A program made the position numbers and the translations under genes. Under the pieces are notes generated by a model. That model saw nothing but the letters and a program-made list of their open reading frames with translations. It did not search any database and was not told where the DNA came from. From positions 1 through 39,677 of the forward strand of contig NZ_JACDDD010000030.1 in assembly GCF_013817205.1 (NCBI RefSeq): 39,677 nt of DNA, in the 5' to 3' direction. Below, one piece after another: positions 27,936-37,349 of the stretch (positions within the stretch are counted from its first letter, which is position 1; each line of letters begins with the position of its first letter). The stretch is from Polaromonas sp. (GTDB lineage: Bacteria > Pseudomonadota > Gammaproteobacteria > Burkholderiales > Burkholderiaceae_C).

Positions 27936-28361
27936 ATGGACACCACACACACCATCCACGTCGATGTTGTCAGTGCCGAGGAGTCCATCTTCTCCGGCGA
28001 GGCCAAATTCGTGGCTTTGCCCGGCGAAGCCGGCGAGCTGGGAATCTACCCGCGCCACACCCCGCTGATCACCCGCATCAAACCGGGCGCAGTGCGGATT
28101 GAAAAAGCCGACGGCACGGAAGAGTTTGTTTTCGTTGCCGGTGGCGTGCTCGAAGTGCAGCCCAACTGCGTGACTGTGCTCAGCGACACCGCCATCCGCG
28201 GCAAGGACCTCGACGAGGCCAAGGCTTCAGAAGCCAAGGCCGCTGCCGAAGAAGCCCTGAAAAATGCCAAGACCGACATCGACATCGCCATGGCCCAGTC
28301 CGAGCTGGCCGTGATGGCCGCGCAGATTGCGGCGCTACGCAAATACCGCCAGAAAAAGTAA
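27936..28361 (+). CDS. atpC: F1Fo ATP synthase subunit epsilon
   Basis: Epsilon links the shaft to the c-ring and can inhibit ATP hydrolysis. The 141-residue product has the beta-sandwich domain ([39 protein letters not shown]) and a C-terminal helical hairpin rich in Ala, Glu and Lys. It starts 3 bp after atpD and is the last gene of the operon. Confidence 0.97.
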   Translation: MDTTHTIHVDVVSAEESIFSGEAKFVALPGEAGELGIYPRHTPLITRIKPGAVRIEKADGTEEFVFVAGGVLEVQPNCVTVLSDTAIRGKDLDEAKASEAKAAAEEALKNAKTDIDIAMAQSELAVMAAQIAALRKYRQKK

Positions 28362-28381
28362 GGCGGCACATGCCCCGACAA

Positions 28382-28410
28382 AGCCCCTGCCGCACGCCAG
28401 GGGCTTTTTT
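28382..28410 (+). terminator. Rho-independent terminator of the atp operon
   Basis: The perfect 8-bp stem AGCCCCTG/CAGGGGCT with an 8-base loop is followed by six T's. It is located 20 bp after the atpC stop codon. Confidence 0.92.
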
Positions 28411-28556
28411 CATGGTGCTGCTGCATGCAGACCTGTGGGCGCCGCGCTGTCGGTTCCTGCTGACACGCCGATAGCCGCGCCAGGCGATACCGCCGCGCAG
28501 AAGCGGCGCTAGGATGTGAGCATGAAGTGTCCCGGCCTCAAAGAGCACACCGCGTC

Positions 28557-31409
28557 ATGAGCACACCCGCTGCGGCATCGAACGCCAGCTCCAAAACCCA
28601 CACGCCGGCGATGGTTAAAAAGGCCTTGCTAGGCTGGTTTACGGGCCGTGGCTGGAGGCCGTTTGCCTTTCAGCGTGATGTGTGGAAGGCCGTACACAAA
28701 GGCGAGTCCGGTCTGCTGCACGCGACCACTGGTGCCGGAAAAACCTACGCGGTCTGGCTGGCCGCCTTGCAGGCATTCGCGTTCCGGCGTTCTGCAAAAT
28801 CAGGTTCTGCGGCGCCACCGCTGACAGTGCTGTGGCTTACCCCGATGCGTGCACTGGCGGCTGACACGGTGCGGGCCCTGCCGGCGCCACTGGAGGCGCT
28901 GGCAGGGGCCTGCCCGGGGCGCCCGCCTGGACCCTGGGCGCCCGCACCGGCGATACCGCGAGCGGTGAGCGCAGCGCCCAGGCGCGCCGCCTCCCGACCA
29001 TCTTGGTCACCACGCCCGAAAGCCTGACGGCGCTGCTGTCGCGCGCGGATGCAAGAGAGGTCTTCAGCACGGTGCGCATGGTGGTGGTAGATGAATGGCA
29101 TGAGCTGCTGGGTAACAAGCGCGGTGTGCAGGTGCAACTTGCGCTGGCGAGGCTGAGGACATGGAACAGCGAGGAAGCTTTGACTTCAGGCCCGCCGGGG
29201 CCGCGGAACCGGCGTCGCCGGGCCGCAGGCGCAGCGGTCCCGTTGTCTTGTGAAAGGGGCAGCGCACCGCCGAAGGCTCGCGAAGCGACAAGCGTGGGGG
29301 CAAATCTCGTGATCTGGGGCATGTCGGCCACGCTTGGCAATCTCGAGGAAGCCATGCACACCTTGCTTGGTCATCCGGGTGGCACATTGGTGCAAGGCCA
29401 GGTACCGAAAAAACTCGTCATCGATTCCCTGTTGCCGGCAAGCAGCGAGCGTTTCCCCTGGGGCGGCCATCTGGGCCTGACCATGTTTCCGCAGGTCGTT
29501 GCTGATCGAAGGTAGCGCCACGACGCTGGTCTTCACCAATACGCGTTCGCAATCCGAGATCTGGTACCAGGCGCTGCTCGGGGCCAAACCCGAATGGGCT
29601 GGCCTGATTGCGCTGCACCATGGATCACTGGATCGTGGTGTGAGGGAGTGGGTGGAACTTGGCCTGAAAAATGGCCAGCTGCGCGCAGTGGTCTGTACCT
29701 CCAGCCTGGACCTGGGTGTGGACTTCCTGCCGGTGGAGCGCGTGCTGCAGATTGGCTCGCCCAAGGGCGTAGCGCGCCTGCTGCAGCGCGCTGGACGCTC
29801 CGGCCATGCGCCGGGGCGGCCGTCGCGCCTGACGTTGGTCCCGACGCACAGCATCGAGATGGTAGAGGGTGCCGCTGCGCGCGCTGCGATAGCCGCCGGG
29901 CACATAGAGGCCAGGACCTCACCCGAGCAGCCGCTGGACGTGCTGATACAGCACCTAGTGACGGTAGCCCTGGGCGGCGGTTTTGTGCCCGAAGAACTCT
30001 ACGCCGAAGTGCGCAGCACGGCGGCCTACGCCCAGTTGTCGCGCGAGACCTGGGACTGGTGCCTGTCCTTTGTGCGCCAGGGCGGCCCGTCGCTGGCGGC
30101 CTATCCGGACTATCGCCGCGCCGTACCGGACGAAGAGGGCGTCTGGCGCGTGCCCGATGCCCGGCTGGCTCGGCGCCATCGCATGAACATCGGCACCATC
30201 GTCAGTGATGCCAGCATAACGGTGCAATACCTGGGCGGCGCGCGTATCGGCAGCGTGGAAGAAAGTTTTGCGGCGCGTTTGAAACCCGGTGATTGTTTTC
30301 TTTTCGGCGGCCGCCTGCTGGAGATGGTGCGCATTCGCGAGATGACGGCCTGGGTGCGCCGTGCCACCAGCAAGCGCCACGCGGTGCCGCGCTGGAACGG
30401 CGGGCGCATGCCGCTGTCGACCACGCTGGCCGACGCCGTGGTGCAGCAACTGGCGCTCGCCGGCGAGGGCCGCTACGAAACGCCGGAACTGCAGCGTGTG
30501 CGGCCCTTGTTGGAGATCCAGCAACAGTGGTCGGCCCTGCCGACGCCGCAGACCCTGTTGGCCGAGCTGCTCAAAACACGCGAGGGCTGGCATCTTTTTC
30601 TCTATCCCTTCGCCGGCCGACATGTGCACCTGGGCTTGGCCAGCCTGCTCGCCTGGCGCGTGGCGCAGCAAGCACCGCGTACTTTTTCGATCGCGGTCAA
30701 CGACTACGGCTTTGAGCTGCTTTGCGCGCAGCAGGTGGACTGGCCGGTCCTGCTGCCGCAGCTGCTGCAGGTTGGGCACGATGCCGAGTCGCTGGACGCG
30801 ATGGCGCAGGGCGATCCAGAGGAAGGCCGGCGCGTTGCACTGCTGCACGAGGTACTGCAAAGCCTCAACGCCAGCGAACTCGCGCAACGTCGCTTCCGAG
30901 AAATCGCCCGCGTCTCCGGCCTGATCTTCCAGGGCTATCCTGGCGAAAATCGCAGCAACAAACAACTGCAAGCCTCATCCTCCTTGTTCTGGGAAGTTTT
31001 CAGAAAGTATGACCCGGCCAACAAGCTGCTGCTGCAGGCCGAGCAGGAGTTGCTGGCGCAGGAACTGGAAATCGGCCGGCTGCGTTCCAGCCTGGCGCGC
31101 ATGAACAGCCAGCGCCTGGTGCTCAAGCACCTGCCACGGCCGACACCGTTTGCCTTTCCGTTGATGGTTGAGCGTTTCCGCGAGCAACTCTCCAATGAGA
31201 GCGTGGCCGACCGCATTGCCCGAATCGTGCAGCAGCTGGAAAAAGCTGCGGGCCAGACGCCGGGCGTCGGGAGCGCGACTTCACACGACGCGGCCCAAGT
31301 GCGTGAGATCCTGGCCTTCGGGCAGGAAGGCGCCGGCGGTGTTTCGAAACCCTCCACAGGCAAGCGCCCTTCACGGCGCAAGCCCTCGCGGCCCTTGCCT
31401 CCACTTTGA
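28557..31409 (+). pseudogene. Ligase-associated DEXH-box helicase (Lhr-like), two frameshifts
   Basis: The three consecutive frames together match a bacterial ligase-associated Lhr-type helicase implicated in DNA repair. Frame 1 has Walker A TTGAGKT (residues 57-63 from the ATG at 28557). Frame 2 has VTTPESL, the VVVDEWHE box and WGMSATLGN. Frame 3 has [33 protein letters not shown] and the long C-terminal Lhr domain. The first break is near the GGGG run at 28905-28908 (one base lost). The second is near 29493-29500 (two lost or one gained). About 45 residues of non-family sequence between the DEWH and SAT motifs come from a family-1 repeat. All motifs are otherwise preserved, so recent mutation and sequencing error are both possible. 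Confidence 0.88.
29197..29304 (+). repeat. Family-1 dispersed repeat, in-frame copy within the helicase gene
   Basis: It begins GGGGCCGCGGAACCGGC, then after a 3-base variable stretch GCCGGGCCGCAGGCGCAGCGG, and ends GCGTGGGGGCAAAT, matching the atpA-atpG copy at both ends. The central hairpin differs. It is open in the local reading frame and adds an Arg/Ala/Pro-rich stretch between the DEWH and SAT motifs. Confidence 0.8.
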
Positions 31410-32092
31410 TGGATTCGACGGTGCCGACTCCCGCCCCGCCGCTGGCTGTCAGTTACGCCGGCGAGACCGTCTGGCTCTTGCCTGAACGCGGCTTGTGGTG
31501 GCCGGCGCAGCGTGTGTTGTGGATCGCCGACTTGCACCTCGGCAAAGCCGCCACATATCGTGCCCTCGGCCAGCCGGTGCCGGGCGGCACCACCCGCGAG
31601 AACCTGGCACGTATCAGCGCCCTGGTGCTGCATTACCAGCCAGTGCAGCTGGTGTTTCTCGGGGACTTTTTACATGCGGCCCATGCACGCACCGATTCGA
31701 TCCTGGGCGCACTGGCGCAGTGGCGCGCTGAGCATCCCGATGTGGAATGCATCCTGGTGCGCGGCAACCACGACAGCCGCGCCGGCGATCCACCAGTCTC
31801 TCTGGGCATGCGTGTGGTCGACGAGCCGTGGCTGATCGGCCCGTTTGCCGCCTGCCACCATCCCCAGCAGCATGCCAGCCATGGCGTGATCGCCGGGCAC
31901 CTGCACCCGGCCGTGTCGTTGCGCGGACGCGGTCACGACCGCCTGCGTCTGCCATGTTTCTGCCTGGAGCCGGGCCTCGCCATCCTGCCGGCATTCGGCG
32001 AATTCACGGGCGGCTGGCGGGTGCTGCCCGAGCCGGGGCGGCAGCTTTACCCGGTGGGCGGCCAGGCAGTGTGGCGTTTACCGGAATCCTGA
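31409..32092 (+). CDS. pdeM: Ligase-associated DNA-damage-response metallophosphoesterase
   Basis: The 227-residue calcineurin-like phosphoesterase has the metal-binding motifs D41-L-H43 (WIADLHLGK), FLGDFLH, VRGNHD and GHLHP in order. This is the PdeM-type enzyme usually encoded with a DNA ligase, an exonuclease and an Lhr-type helicase. The ATG at 31409 overlaps the helicase stop (TGATG), and a TTG three bases earlier is the alternative start. Only the helicase partner is present here; the ligase and exonuclease genes are absent from the window. Confidence 0.92.
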   Translation: MDSTVPTPAPPLAVSYAGETVWLLPERGLWWPAQRVLWIADLHLGKAATYRALGQPVPGGTTRENLARISALVLHYQPVQLVFLGDFLHAAHARTDSILGALAQWRAEHPDVECILVRGNHDSRAGDPPVSLGMRVVDEPWLIGPFAACHHPQQHASHGVIAGHLHPAVSLRGRGHDRLRLPCFCLEPGLAILPAFGEFTGGWRVLPEPGRQLYPVGGQAVWRLPES

Positions 32093-32122
32093 CTTCCGGC
32101 TCACACGCCTGGTTTGATAAAG

Positions 32123-32164
32123 AAATCGGCCCTCTGCCCTTGTCGGACGGGCGCAAGCAGCTAT
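32123..32164 (+). repeat. Family-2 repeat, intergenic copy
   Basis: AAATCGGCCCTCTGCCC differs by one base from the copy at 11971-11987. The left box TGC is followed by exactly 22 bases ending GGGCGCAAGCA and then GCTAT at 32160-32164. The GGGCGCAAGCAGCTAT block matches the dsbD copy. Confidence 0.7.
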
Positions 32165-32261
32165 GAAAACAGGAGCAGACGTCACAACTGCTCACCACAA
32201 GGGCCGGCGAGGGCCGTTATGTTTCTCATCAGGGACAACCGAAAAAACACCAGGCGACATC

Positions 32262-32405
32262 ATGCACAGAATTCTGGGCAGCGTGAGTTGGGAAGATGGC
32301 GCCTCCCCCGTGCACAGCTACGAAGGTCGCGCAGCATTGGGCCAAAAGCGCGGGCTGCTGCTTCTTTGCACAGTCGCAGTGCTGGGTGCCTTGCTGTCGC
32401 ACTGA
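32262..32405 (+). CDS. Possible small single-helix membrane protein
   Basis: The 47-residue frame starts MHRILGSVSWEDG and ends with a hydrophobic helix (GLLLLCTVAVLGALLSH). There is only a weak ribosome site (AGGCGA). No family is recognised. It could be a real small protein or a chance frame; the open frame upstream to 32163 is partly family-2 repeat DNA and is not supported. Confidence 0.35.
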   Translation: MHRILGSVSWEDGASPVHSYEGRAALGQKRGLLLLCTVAVLGALLSH

Positions 32406-32445
32406 GCCGCGCCCGCGCCTATCGCTCCATAAAACATCAATAAAC

Positions 32446-32480
32446 ACTTAACTTAGGCCTGAAATTGGTCTAAGTTAAGT
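32446..32480 (+). promoter_or_regulatory. 11-bp perfect inverted repeat, candidate operator
   Basis: ACTTAACTTAG (32446-32456) and CTAAGTTAAGT (32470-32480) are exact reverse complements separated by 13 bases. Allowing mismatches, the symmetry extends inward to 13 of 15. It abuts the -35 element of the following promoter. The ROK regulator encoded directly downstream is the obvious binding candidate, by position. Confidence 0.65.
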
Positions 32481-32481
32481 C

Positions 32482-32510
32482 TTGCTTGGCTGAAGTCGCC
32501 CGCCTAACAT
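32482..32510 (+). promoter_or_regulatory. Candidate sigma-70 promoter of the ROK-ABC operon
   Basis: TTGCTT (32482-32487) and TAACAT (32505-32510) are separated by 17 bp. The predicted start near 32517 gives a short leader with GGAG at 32541-32544. Confidence 0.5.
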
Positions 32511-32555
32511 TCTGAAAAACACCGATCAAGGTGCAAGACAGGAGACAAGGCTTTG

Positions 32556-33755
32556 GTGAGCTGGCAAAACCGCAGCGTGGATGATCTCGATCTGCTGACT
32601 ACTATCTTCTGGTCGGCTGGCGCGTCGCGTCATGCCTTGGCAGAGCGACTCGATTACTCCAAAAGCAAAGCCAATGCGATGGTCGCCGCTTTGCTGGACG
32701 AGGGCCTGCTGGACGAAGTCGGCTTGCAGGACTCCTCTGGTGGACGTCGCGCCGAAACCCTGCAGCTCAGCGCGTCGCTGGGCGTCCTGATCGGCATCGA
32801 CCTCGGCGCGACCAGCATGCAGTTGGCCGTTCTGAAGCCCGATCTCACGGTGCTGGCCCGCCACACGGAAGCTGTCGATGTGCGCCAGGGGCCGGGCGTG
32901 GTGCTGGCCCGTATGCGCGTGCTGATGCGCGATCTGCTGAGCCGCTGTGGGCTGGCTGCACGTCAGGTCATTTCAATCGGTATAGGTGTGCCCGGCCCGG
33001 TGGACTTTGACAGGGGCCAGCTGGTCAACCCGCCGCTGATGCCGGACTGGGGCGGCTTTTCCATCCGCGACTACCTGCGTGAGGACTATGCAGCCCCGGT
33101 GTTTGTCGACAACGACGTCAACCTCATGGCGTTGGGCGAGCTGTGGCGGCTGCAGCGCAGCCTGCAGAATTTCCTGGTGATCAAGATCGGCACCGGCATC
33201 GGCTGCGGCATTGTGTGCCACGGCGAGGTGTACCGCGGAGCCAATGGCTCGGCAGGCGACGTGGGCCATATCTGTGTGGATCGTTCAGGCCCGCTGTGCC
33301 ATTGCGGCAACCGCGGCTGTGTGGAGGCCATGGCCGGCGCGCAGGCGATTTCGCGCATGGCGGTAGAGGCGGCCACGACCGGACGCAGTCCCCTGCTGGC
33401 CGAGCGGTTGAAGGCCCAGGGCGTGCTCAGCGCAGAAGACGTGGCCCAGGCCAGCCGGGCGGGAGATGTCGAGGCCAATGCCATCATCCAGCGCGCCGGC
33501 AATCTGGTGGGCGAGATGCTGGCTTCGGTCGTTAACTTTTTCAACCCCTCCAATGTCTTCATCGCGGGGCGTATTGCCAGCATGGGGCCGCTGTTTTTGG
33601 CGTCAGTTCGGCAAAGCGTTTATCAGCGCTCGCTGGCGCTGTCCACACGCCAGCTGGAGATTCAGTACACACCGCTGGCCGACGATGCTGGCCTGGTCGG
33701 TGCCGGCGTGCTGGCCATGCAGGAAAGCCTCAAGGCCTCCGGAGTGCTGCGGTGA
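32556..33755 (+). CDS. ROK-family transcriptional regulator
   Basis: The 399-residue product has an N-terminal winged helix (DLLTTIFWSAGASRHALAERLDYSKSKANAMVAALLDEGLL) fused to a ROK sugar-kinase-like domain. That domain has the phosphate-binding IGIDLGATSMQLAVL, the IGIGVPGPVDF segment and the zinc motif CHCGNRGCVEAMAG. This is the NagC/XylR type of sugar-responsive repressor. The start may be GTG at 32556 or TTG at 32553, and GGAG lies just upstream. The ABC ATPase gene overlaps its end (GTGA), so it is the first gene of the operon and probably controls it. Confidence 0.93.
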   Translation: MSWQNRSVDDLDLLTTIFWSAGASRHALAERLDYSKSKANAMVAALLDEGLLDEVGLQDSSGGRRAETLQLSASLGVLIGIDLGATSMQLAVLKPDLTVLARHTEAVDVRQGPGVVLARMRVLMRDLLSRCGLAARQVISIGIGVPGPVDFDRGQLVNPPLMPDWGGFSIRDYLREDYAAPVFVDNDVNLMALGELWRLQRSLQNFLVIKIGTGIGCGIVCHGEVYRGANGSAGDVGHICVDRSGPLCHCGNRGCVEAMAGAQAISRMAVEAATTGRSPLLAERLKAQGVLSAEDVAQASRAGDVEANAIIQRAGNLVGEMLASVVNFFNPSNVFIAGRIASMGPLFLASVRQSVYQRSLALSTRQLEIQYTPLADDAGLVGAGVLAMQESLKASGVLR

Positions 33756-35236
33756 GTGTCGCCATCGAGTTTCGGGACGCGGTCAAGGAATTTGGTCCGG
33801 TGCGTGTACTGCACGGCGTGAGCCTGGATCTGCAGCCCGGCCGCATTTACGGCTTGCTGGGCGAAAACGGCGCGGGCAAATCCACTCTCATGAAAATTCT
33901 GGCCGGTTATGAAAGCCTGACCGGTGGTGAGTTGCTGGTAGATGGCGCAGCCTGCACCTTCAGCAGATCACGCCAGGCGGAAGACCTGGGCATTGTGCTG
34001 ATTCATCAGGAGTTCAACCTCGCCGAAGACCTGACCATTGCGCAAAACATTTTTCTCGGGCACGAGTTCAATCGCGGGTTTTTCCTGGACGATGTGCGCA
34101 TGCGTCGCGAGGCAGCCGAGGCCCTGGCCAAGGTTGGTTTGGACATCGATCCCGACACCCGCGTGCGCCAGTTGATCGTTGCTGAAAAGCAGATGGTGGA
34201 AATTGCGCGCGCCCTGGCCCGCCATGCGCGACTGCTCATCATGGACGAGCCGACAGCCACACTGACACCTGGCGAAACCGAGCGCCTGTTTGAGTTGATG
34301 GCCTCTCTCAAGTCGCTGGGCACCACCATCATCTACATCTCGCACAAACTTGATGAGGTTGAGCGCATCACGGACGAGGTGATCGTCATGCGCGACGGCA
34401 AGCTGGTCGCGCGGGAGCCAACGCCAGCACTGAGCCGGCGCCAAATGGCCAACCTGATGGTGGGCCGCGAACTGGCGGACTTGTTTCCGCCCAAGCTCCC
34501 GGTCTCTTCCGCGGCCCCAGCCTTGAAGGTCACCGGTTTGACGGTGCCGGGCTGGGCCACGCAAGTGAGTTTTCAGGTGCAGCCCGGCGAAATTTTGGGC
34601 TTTGCGGGTCTGGTTGGCGCGGGGCGTACCGAGCTGTTTGAAGGCCTGCTAGGCATCCGCGAGCGTGAGGCCGGACAGGTCGAGCTGCAGGGTCGCGCGG
34701 TGACGCTGCGCAGTCCGCGCGACGCAGCGCGACTGGGCTTGACCTATCTCAGCGAAGACCGCAAAGGCAAGGGTCTGCACGTCAACTTTGGCCTGCGGCA
34801 AAACCTCACGCTGATGGCATTGGAGCGATACGCCAGGCCATGGCTCAAGCCGCAGGCCGAACGTGTGGCTTTGGAGCAGGCCGTCGCGGACTACGGCATC
34901 CGCGCTGGATCACTGGACGCTATCGCGTCTTCGCTCTCTGGCGGCAACCAGCAGAAACTGGCGCTGGCCAAGGTGCTGCACCCCGCGCCCGCGGTTGTCG
35001 TGCTGGACGAACCGACCCGCGGTGTGGACGTTGGTGCCAAGCGGGAAATTTATCACCTGATCCAGCAGCTGGCCTCACGCGGGCTGGCTGTGATTGTTAT
35101 TTCGTCCGAGTTGATGGAGTTGATCGGGCTGTGCCACCGCGTTGCTGTGATGCGCGCCGGCCGCCTGATCTCCACCCTGCATGACGCCAAGCTGACCGAA
35201 GAGGAGTTGATTGCCCATGCCACAGGAACCCGCTGA
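33752..35236 (+). CDS. Carbohydrate ABC transporter ATP-binding protein (double domain)
   Basis: The 494-residue product has two ABC domains, as in RbsA/XylG-type importers. Domain 1 carries Walker [10 protein letters not shown] and Walker [13 protein letters not shown], with a degenerate signature ([13 protein letters not shown]). Domain 2 starts at about residue 255 with a degenerate Walker A ([10 protein letters not shown]). It has a canonical signature [15 protein letters not shown] and [12 protein letters not shown]. The start is GTG and overlaps the ROK stop by 4 bp. It would energise sugar import together with the next two gene products. Confidence 0.96.
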   Translation: MSVAIEFRDAVKEFGPVRVLHGVSLDLQPGRIYGLLGENGAGKSTLMKILAGYESLTGGELLVDGAACTFSRSRQAEDLGIVLIHQEFNLAEDLTIAQNIFLGHEFNRGFFLDDVRMRREAAEALAKVGLDIDPDTRVRQLIVAEKQMVEIARALARHARLLIMDEPTATLTPGETERLFELMASLKSLGTTIIYISHKLDEVERITDEVIVMRDGKLVAREPTPALSRRQMANLMVGRELADLFPPKLPVSSAAPALKVTGLTVPGWATQVSFQVQPGEILGFAGLVGAGRTELFEGLLGIREREAGQVELQGRAVTLRSPRDAARLGLTYLSEDRKGKGLHVNFGLRQNLTLMALERYARPWLKPQAERVALEQAVADYGIRAGSLDAIASSLSGGNQQKLALAKVLHPAPAVVVLDEPTRGVDVGAKREIYHLIQQLASRGLAVIVISSELMELIGLCHRVAVMRAGRLISTLHDAKLTEEELIAHATGTR

Positions 35237-36221
35237 TACGCCGCGCGCGCCACGCCACGCCGCCCACTGGTGGAGCACGCTGCATGGCCTTGGGCCCGTC
35301 GTCGGCCTGGTGCTGTTGTGTGTGGCCGGCACATTGCTCAATGAAAACTTCGCCACTTACGACAACCTGATGAATGTGCTGACCCGCACGGCCTTCATCG
35401 GCATCCTCGCTGTAGGTATGTGTTTTGTGATCATCTCAGGCGGCATCGACTTGTCTGTGGGCTCCATGGCGGCACTGATTGCCGGCTCGGTGATCTTGTT
35501 CATGAATGCCATGGCGCCCGTGCTGGGTTCGCCGTTCATGGCGGTGGCTGCGGGCATGGTGCTTTCAGTGGTGTTGGGTGCTGCCTTCGGGCTGGCGCAT
35601 GGCCTCTTGATCACCAAGGGCCGGATTGAACCCTTCATCGTCACGCTGGGCACACTGGGAATTTTCCGTGCCTACCTCACTTACTTTTCTGACGGGGGCG
35701 CCATTACGCTGGACAACGCGCTGTCTGACATCTACAGCCCGGTGTATTACGCCAATCTGCTGGGTGTGCCGTTTCCGGTGTGGATTTTTCTGCTGGTCGC
35801 GCTGGCGGGCGGTGTGATTTTGAACCGCACGGCTTACGGCCGTTACGTGCAGGCTATCGGCTCCAACGAGCAGGTGGCGCACTACGCCGCGGTCGATGTG
35901 CACCGCATCAAGATACTGACCTACGTGCTCCTGGGTGTGTGTGTAGGTATTGCCACGCTGCTGTATGTCCCGCGGCTGGGCTCTGCGTCACCCACCACGG
36001 GTCTGCTGTGGGAGCTGGAAGCCATTGCTGCGGTGATTGTGGGCGGCACCGTGCTCAAAGGCGGCGCGGGCACCATCACTGGCACGGTAGTCGGCGCGAT
36101 CCTGCTCTCGGTCATCAGCAACATTCTCAACCTCACCAGCATCATCAGCGTTTATCTCAACGCGGCGGTGCAGGGTTTCGTCATCATCGCCGTCGCGTTC
36201 ATGCAGCGCGGCAAGCGTTAG
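35217..36221 (+). CDS. Carbohydrate ABC transporter permease (RbsC-like)
   Basis: The 334-residue inner-membrane protein has 8-10 hydrophobic helices and the family's [36 protein letters not shown] and [26 protein letters not shown] (coupling helix) segments. It ends [17 protein letters not shown]. The ATG at 35217 lies 10 bases after GAGGAG and overlaps the ATPase gene by 20 bp. Only one permease gene is present, so it presumably acts as a homodimer. Confidence 0.95.
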   Translation: MPQEPADTPRAPRHAAHWWSTLHGLGPVVGLVLLCVAGTLLNENFATYDNLMNVLTRTAFIGILAVGMCFVIISGGIDLSVGSMAALIAGSVILFMNAMAPVLGSPFMAVAAGMVLSVVLGAAFGLAHGLLITKGRIEPFIVTLGTLGIFRAYLTYFSDGGAITLDNALSDIYSPVYYANLLGVPFPVWIFLLVALAGGVILNRTAYGRYVQAIGSNEQVAHYAAVDVHRIKILTYVLLGVCVGIATLLYVPRLGSASPTTGLLWELEAIAAVIVGGTVLKGGAGTITGTVVGAILLSVISNILNLTSIISVYLNAAVQGFVIIAVAFMQRGKR

Positions 36222-36233
36222 GTTTTTACCAAG

Positions 36234-36260
36234 TTCCCCGCCGGTGGCGCAAGCCGCTAT
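36234..36260 (+). repeat. Family-2 repeat, partial copy upstream of the binding-protein gene
   Basis: GGCGCAAGCCGCTAT at 36246-36260 matches the right half of the other copies, but the left box is not recognisable. It lies in the short gap between the permease and binding-protein genes. Confidence 0.4.
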
Positions 36261-36290
36261 TTTTTTAACGATATCGAAGGAGACAGACAA

Positions 36291-37259
36291 ATGAAAACAA
36301 TCACCCGCAGGCTGGCCCTCTCGGCCATCAGTGCAGCCGCGCTGGCCTTGAGCGCACCCGCTATGGCAAAAGACAAGAAAGAAGTGTTGGGCGTATCCAT
36401 GCCAGCCGCTACGCACAGCTTCATGGCCGGCGCCGTGTACTGGGCCAACGAAGCCAAGAAAGATCTGGAAAAAGCCAACCCCGGCATGAAGGTCATTGTC
36501 AAAACGGCAGCGAACGCATCCGAACAAGCCAACCAGCTGCAAGACCTGGTGACGGTGAGCAAGATCACCTCGCTGGTCGTGTTCCCCTTCGAGTCCGCTG
36601 CGCTGACCAAGCCGGTGGCCCAGGTCAAAGCCAAGGGCATCTACGTCACGGTGGTGGATCGCGGCCTGACCGACACCAGCGCACAGGACGCGTATGTGTC
36701 CGGCGACAACACCGCCTTCGGCAAAATCCCGGCTGAGCACATCGCCAAGACGCTGGGCGGCAAGGGCAATATTGTCGCGCTGCGCGGCATCCCGACCACC
36801 ATCGACAACGAGCGCATGGACGCCTTCAACGCCGTGATGAAGAACCACCCCGGCATCAAGTTGCTGGACGCCAAGCACGGCAACTGGAATCGCGACGATG
36901 CTTTCAAGGTCATGCAGGATTTCCTGACGCGTTTCAAGGAGATCGACGCGGTTTGGGCTGCCGATGACGACATGGCCGTGGGCGTGCTCAAAGCCATCGA
37001 TCAGGCAAAACGTAAGGACATCAAGATTGTGTTTGGCGGCGCCGGCGCCAAGGGTGCCATCAAAACCTTGATGGACGGCAGCGACCCGTTGATTCAGGCC
37101 AACGTGTCCTACTCGCCCAAGTTCATGTACGACGCGATCAAGATGACTGGCGAGGCGCGGCTGAAAGGCCAGAAGCTGGCGGCGAACAACATTGTTCCTT
37201 CGGTGTTGATCACCAAGCAAAACGCCAAAGACTTCTACTTCCCGAATTCGCCGTTTTAA
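36291..37259 (+). CDS. Periplasmic sugar-binding protein of the ABC transporter
   Basis: The 322-residue product has a signal peptide cleaved near [10 protein letters not shown] and a Peripla_BP_4 (RbsB-like) fold. Visible segments are [32 protein letters not shown], a [21 protein letters not shown] segment and an [12 protein letters not shown] ligand-loop region. The run of acidic residues D-D-D at the ligand-facing loop and several Asn/Arg positions suit a carbohydrate or polyol, but the ligand cannot be named. AAGGAGACAGACAA precedes the ATG. A strong hairpin follows the gene. Confidence 0.94.
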   Translation: MKTITRRLALSAISAAALALSAPAMAKDKKEVLGVSMPAATHSFMAGAVYWANEAKKDLEKANPGMKVIVKTAANASEQANQLQDLVTVSKITSLVVFPFESAALTKPVAQVKAKGIYVTVVDRGLTDTSAQDAYVSGDNTAFGKIPAEHIAKTLGGKGNIVALRGIPTTIDNERMDAFNAVMKNHPGIKLLDAKHGNWNRDDAFKVMQDFLTRFKEIDAVWAADDDMAVGVLKAIDQAKRKDIKIVFGGAGAKGAIKTLMDGSDPLIQANVSYSPKFMYDAIKMTGEARLKGQKLAANNIVPSVLITKQNAKDFYFPNSPF

Positions 37260-37279
37260 GCGCGGCCTGAGCGTGTGAG

Positions 37280-37312
37280 GCTCGGGGCCCTGGCGTTGCG
37301 CCAGCCCCGAGC
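37280..37312 (+). other. Intercistronic hairpin after the binding-protein gene
   Basis: GCTCGGGGCCCTGGCG (37280-37295) and CGCCAGCCCCGAGC (37299-37312) form a 14-bp stem with a 2-base bulge and a TTG loop. There is no T-run. It probably protects the 3' end of the binding-protein message and lowers expression of the downstream enzyme genes, as seen in other binding-protein operons. Confidence 0.7.
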
Positions 37313-37349
37313 AGTTCCATATTTGATCAAGATCTTTTGAGGAAAGCCC

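Larger units (their letters stand above)
32093..32552. other. 460-bp intergenic region upstream of the ROK operon
   Basis: In order it holds a family-2 repeat (32123-32164), a doubtful small membrane-protein frame (32262-32405), a long inverted repeat (32446-32480) and a promoter-like sequence (32482-32510). It is AT-richer near its right end. Confidence 0.7.
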
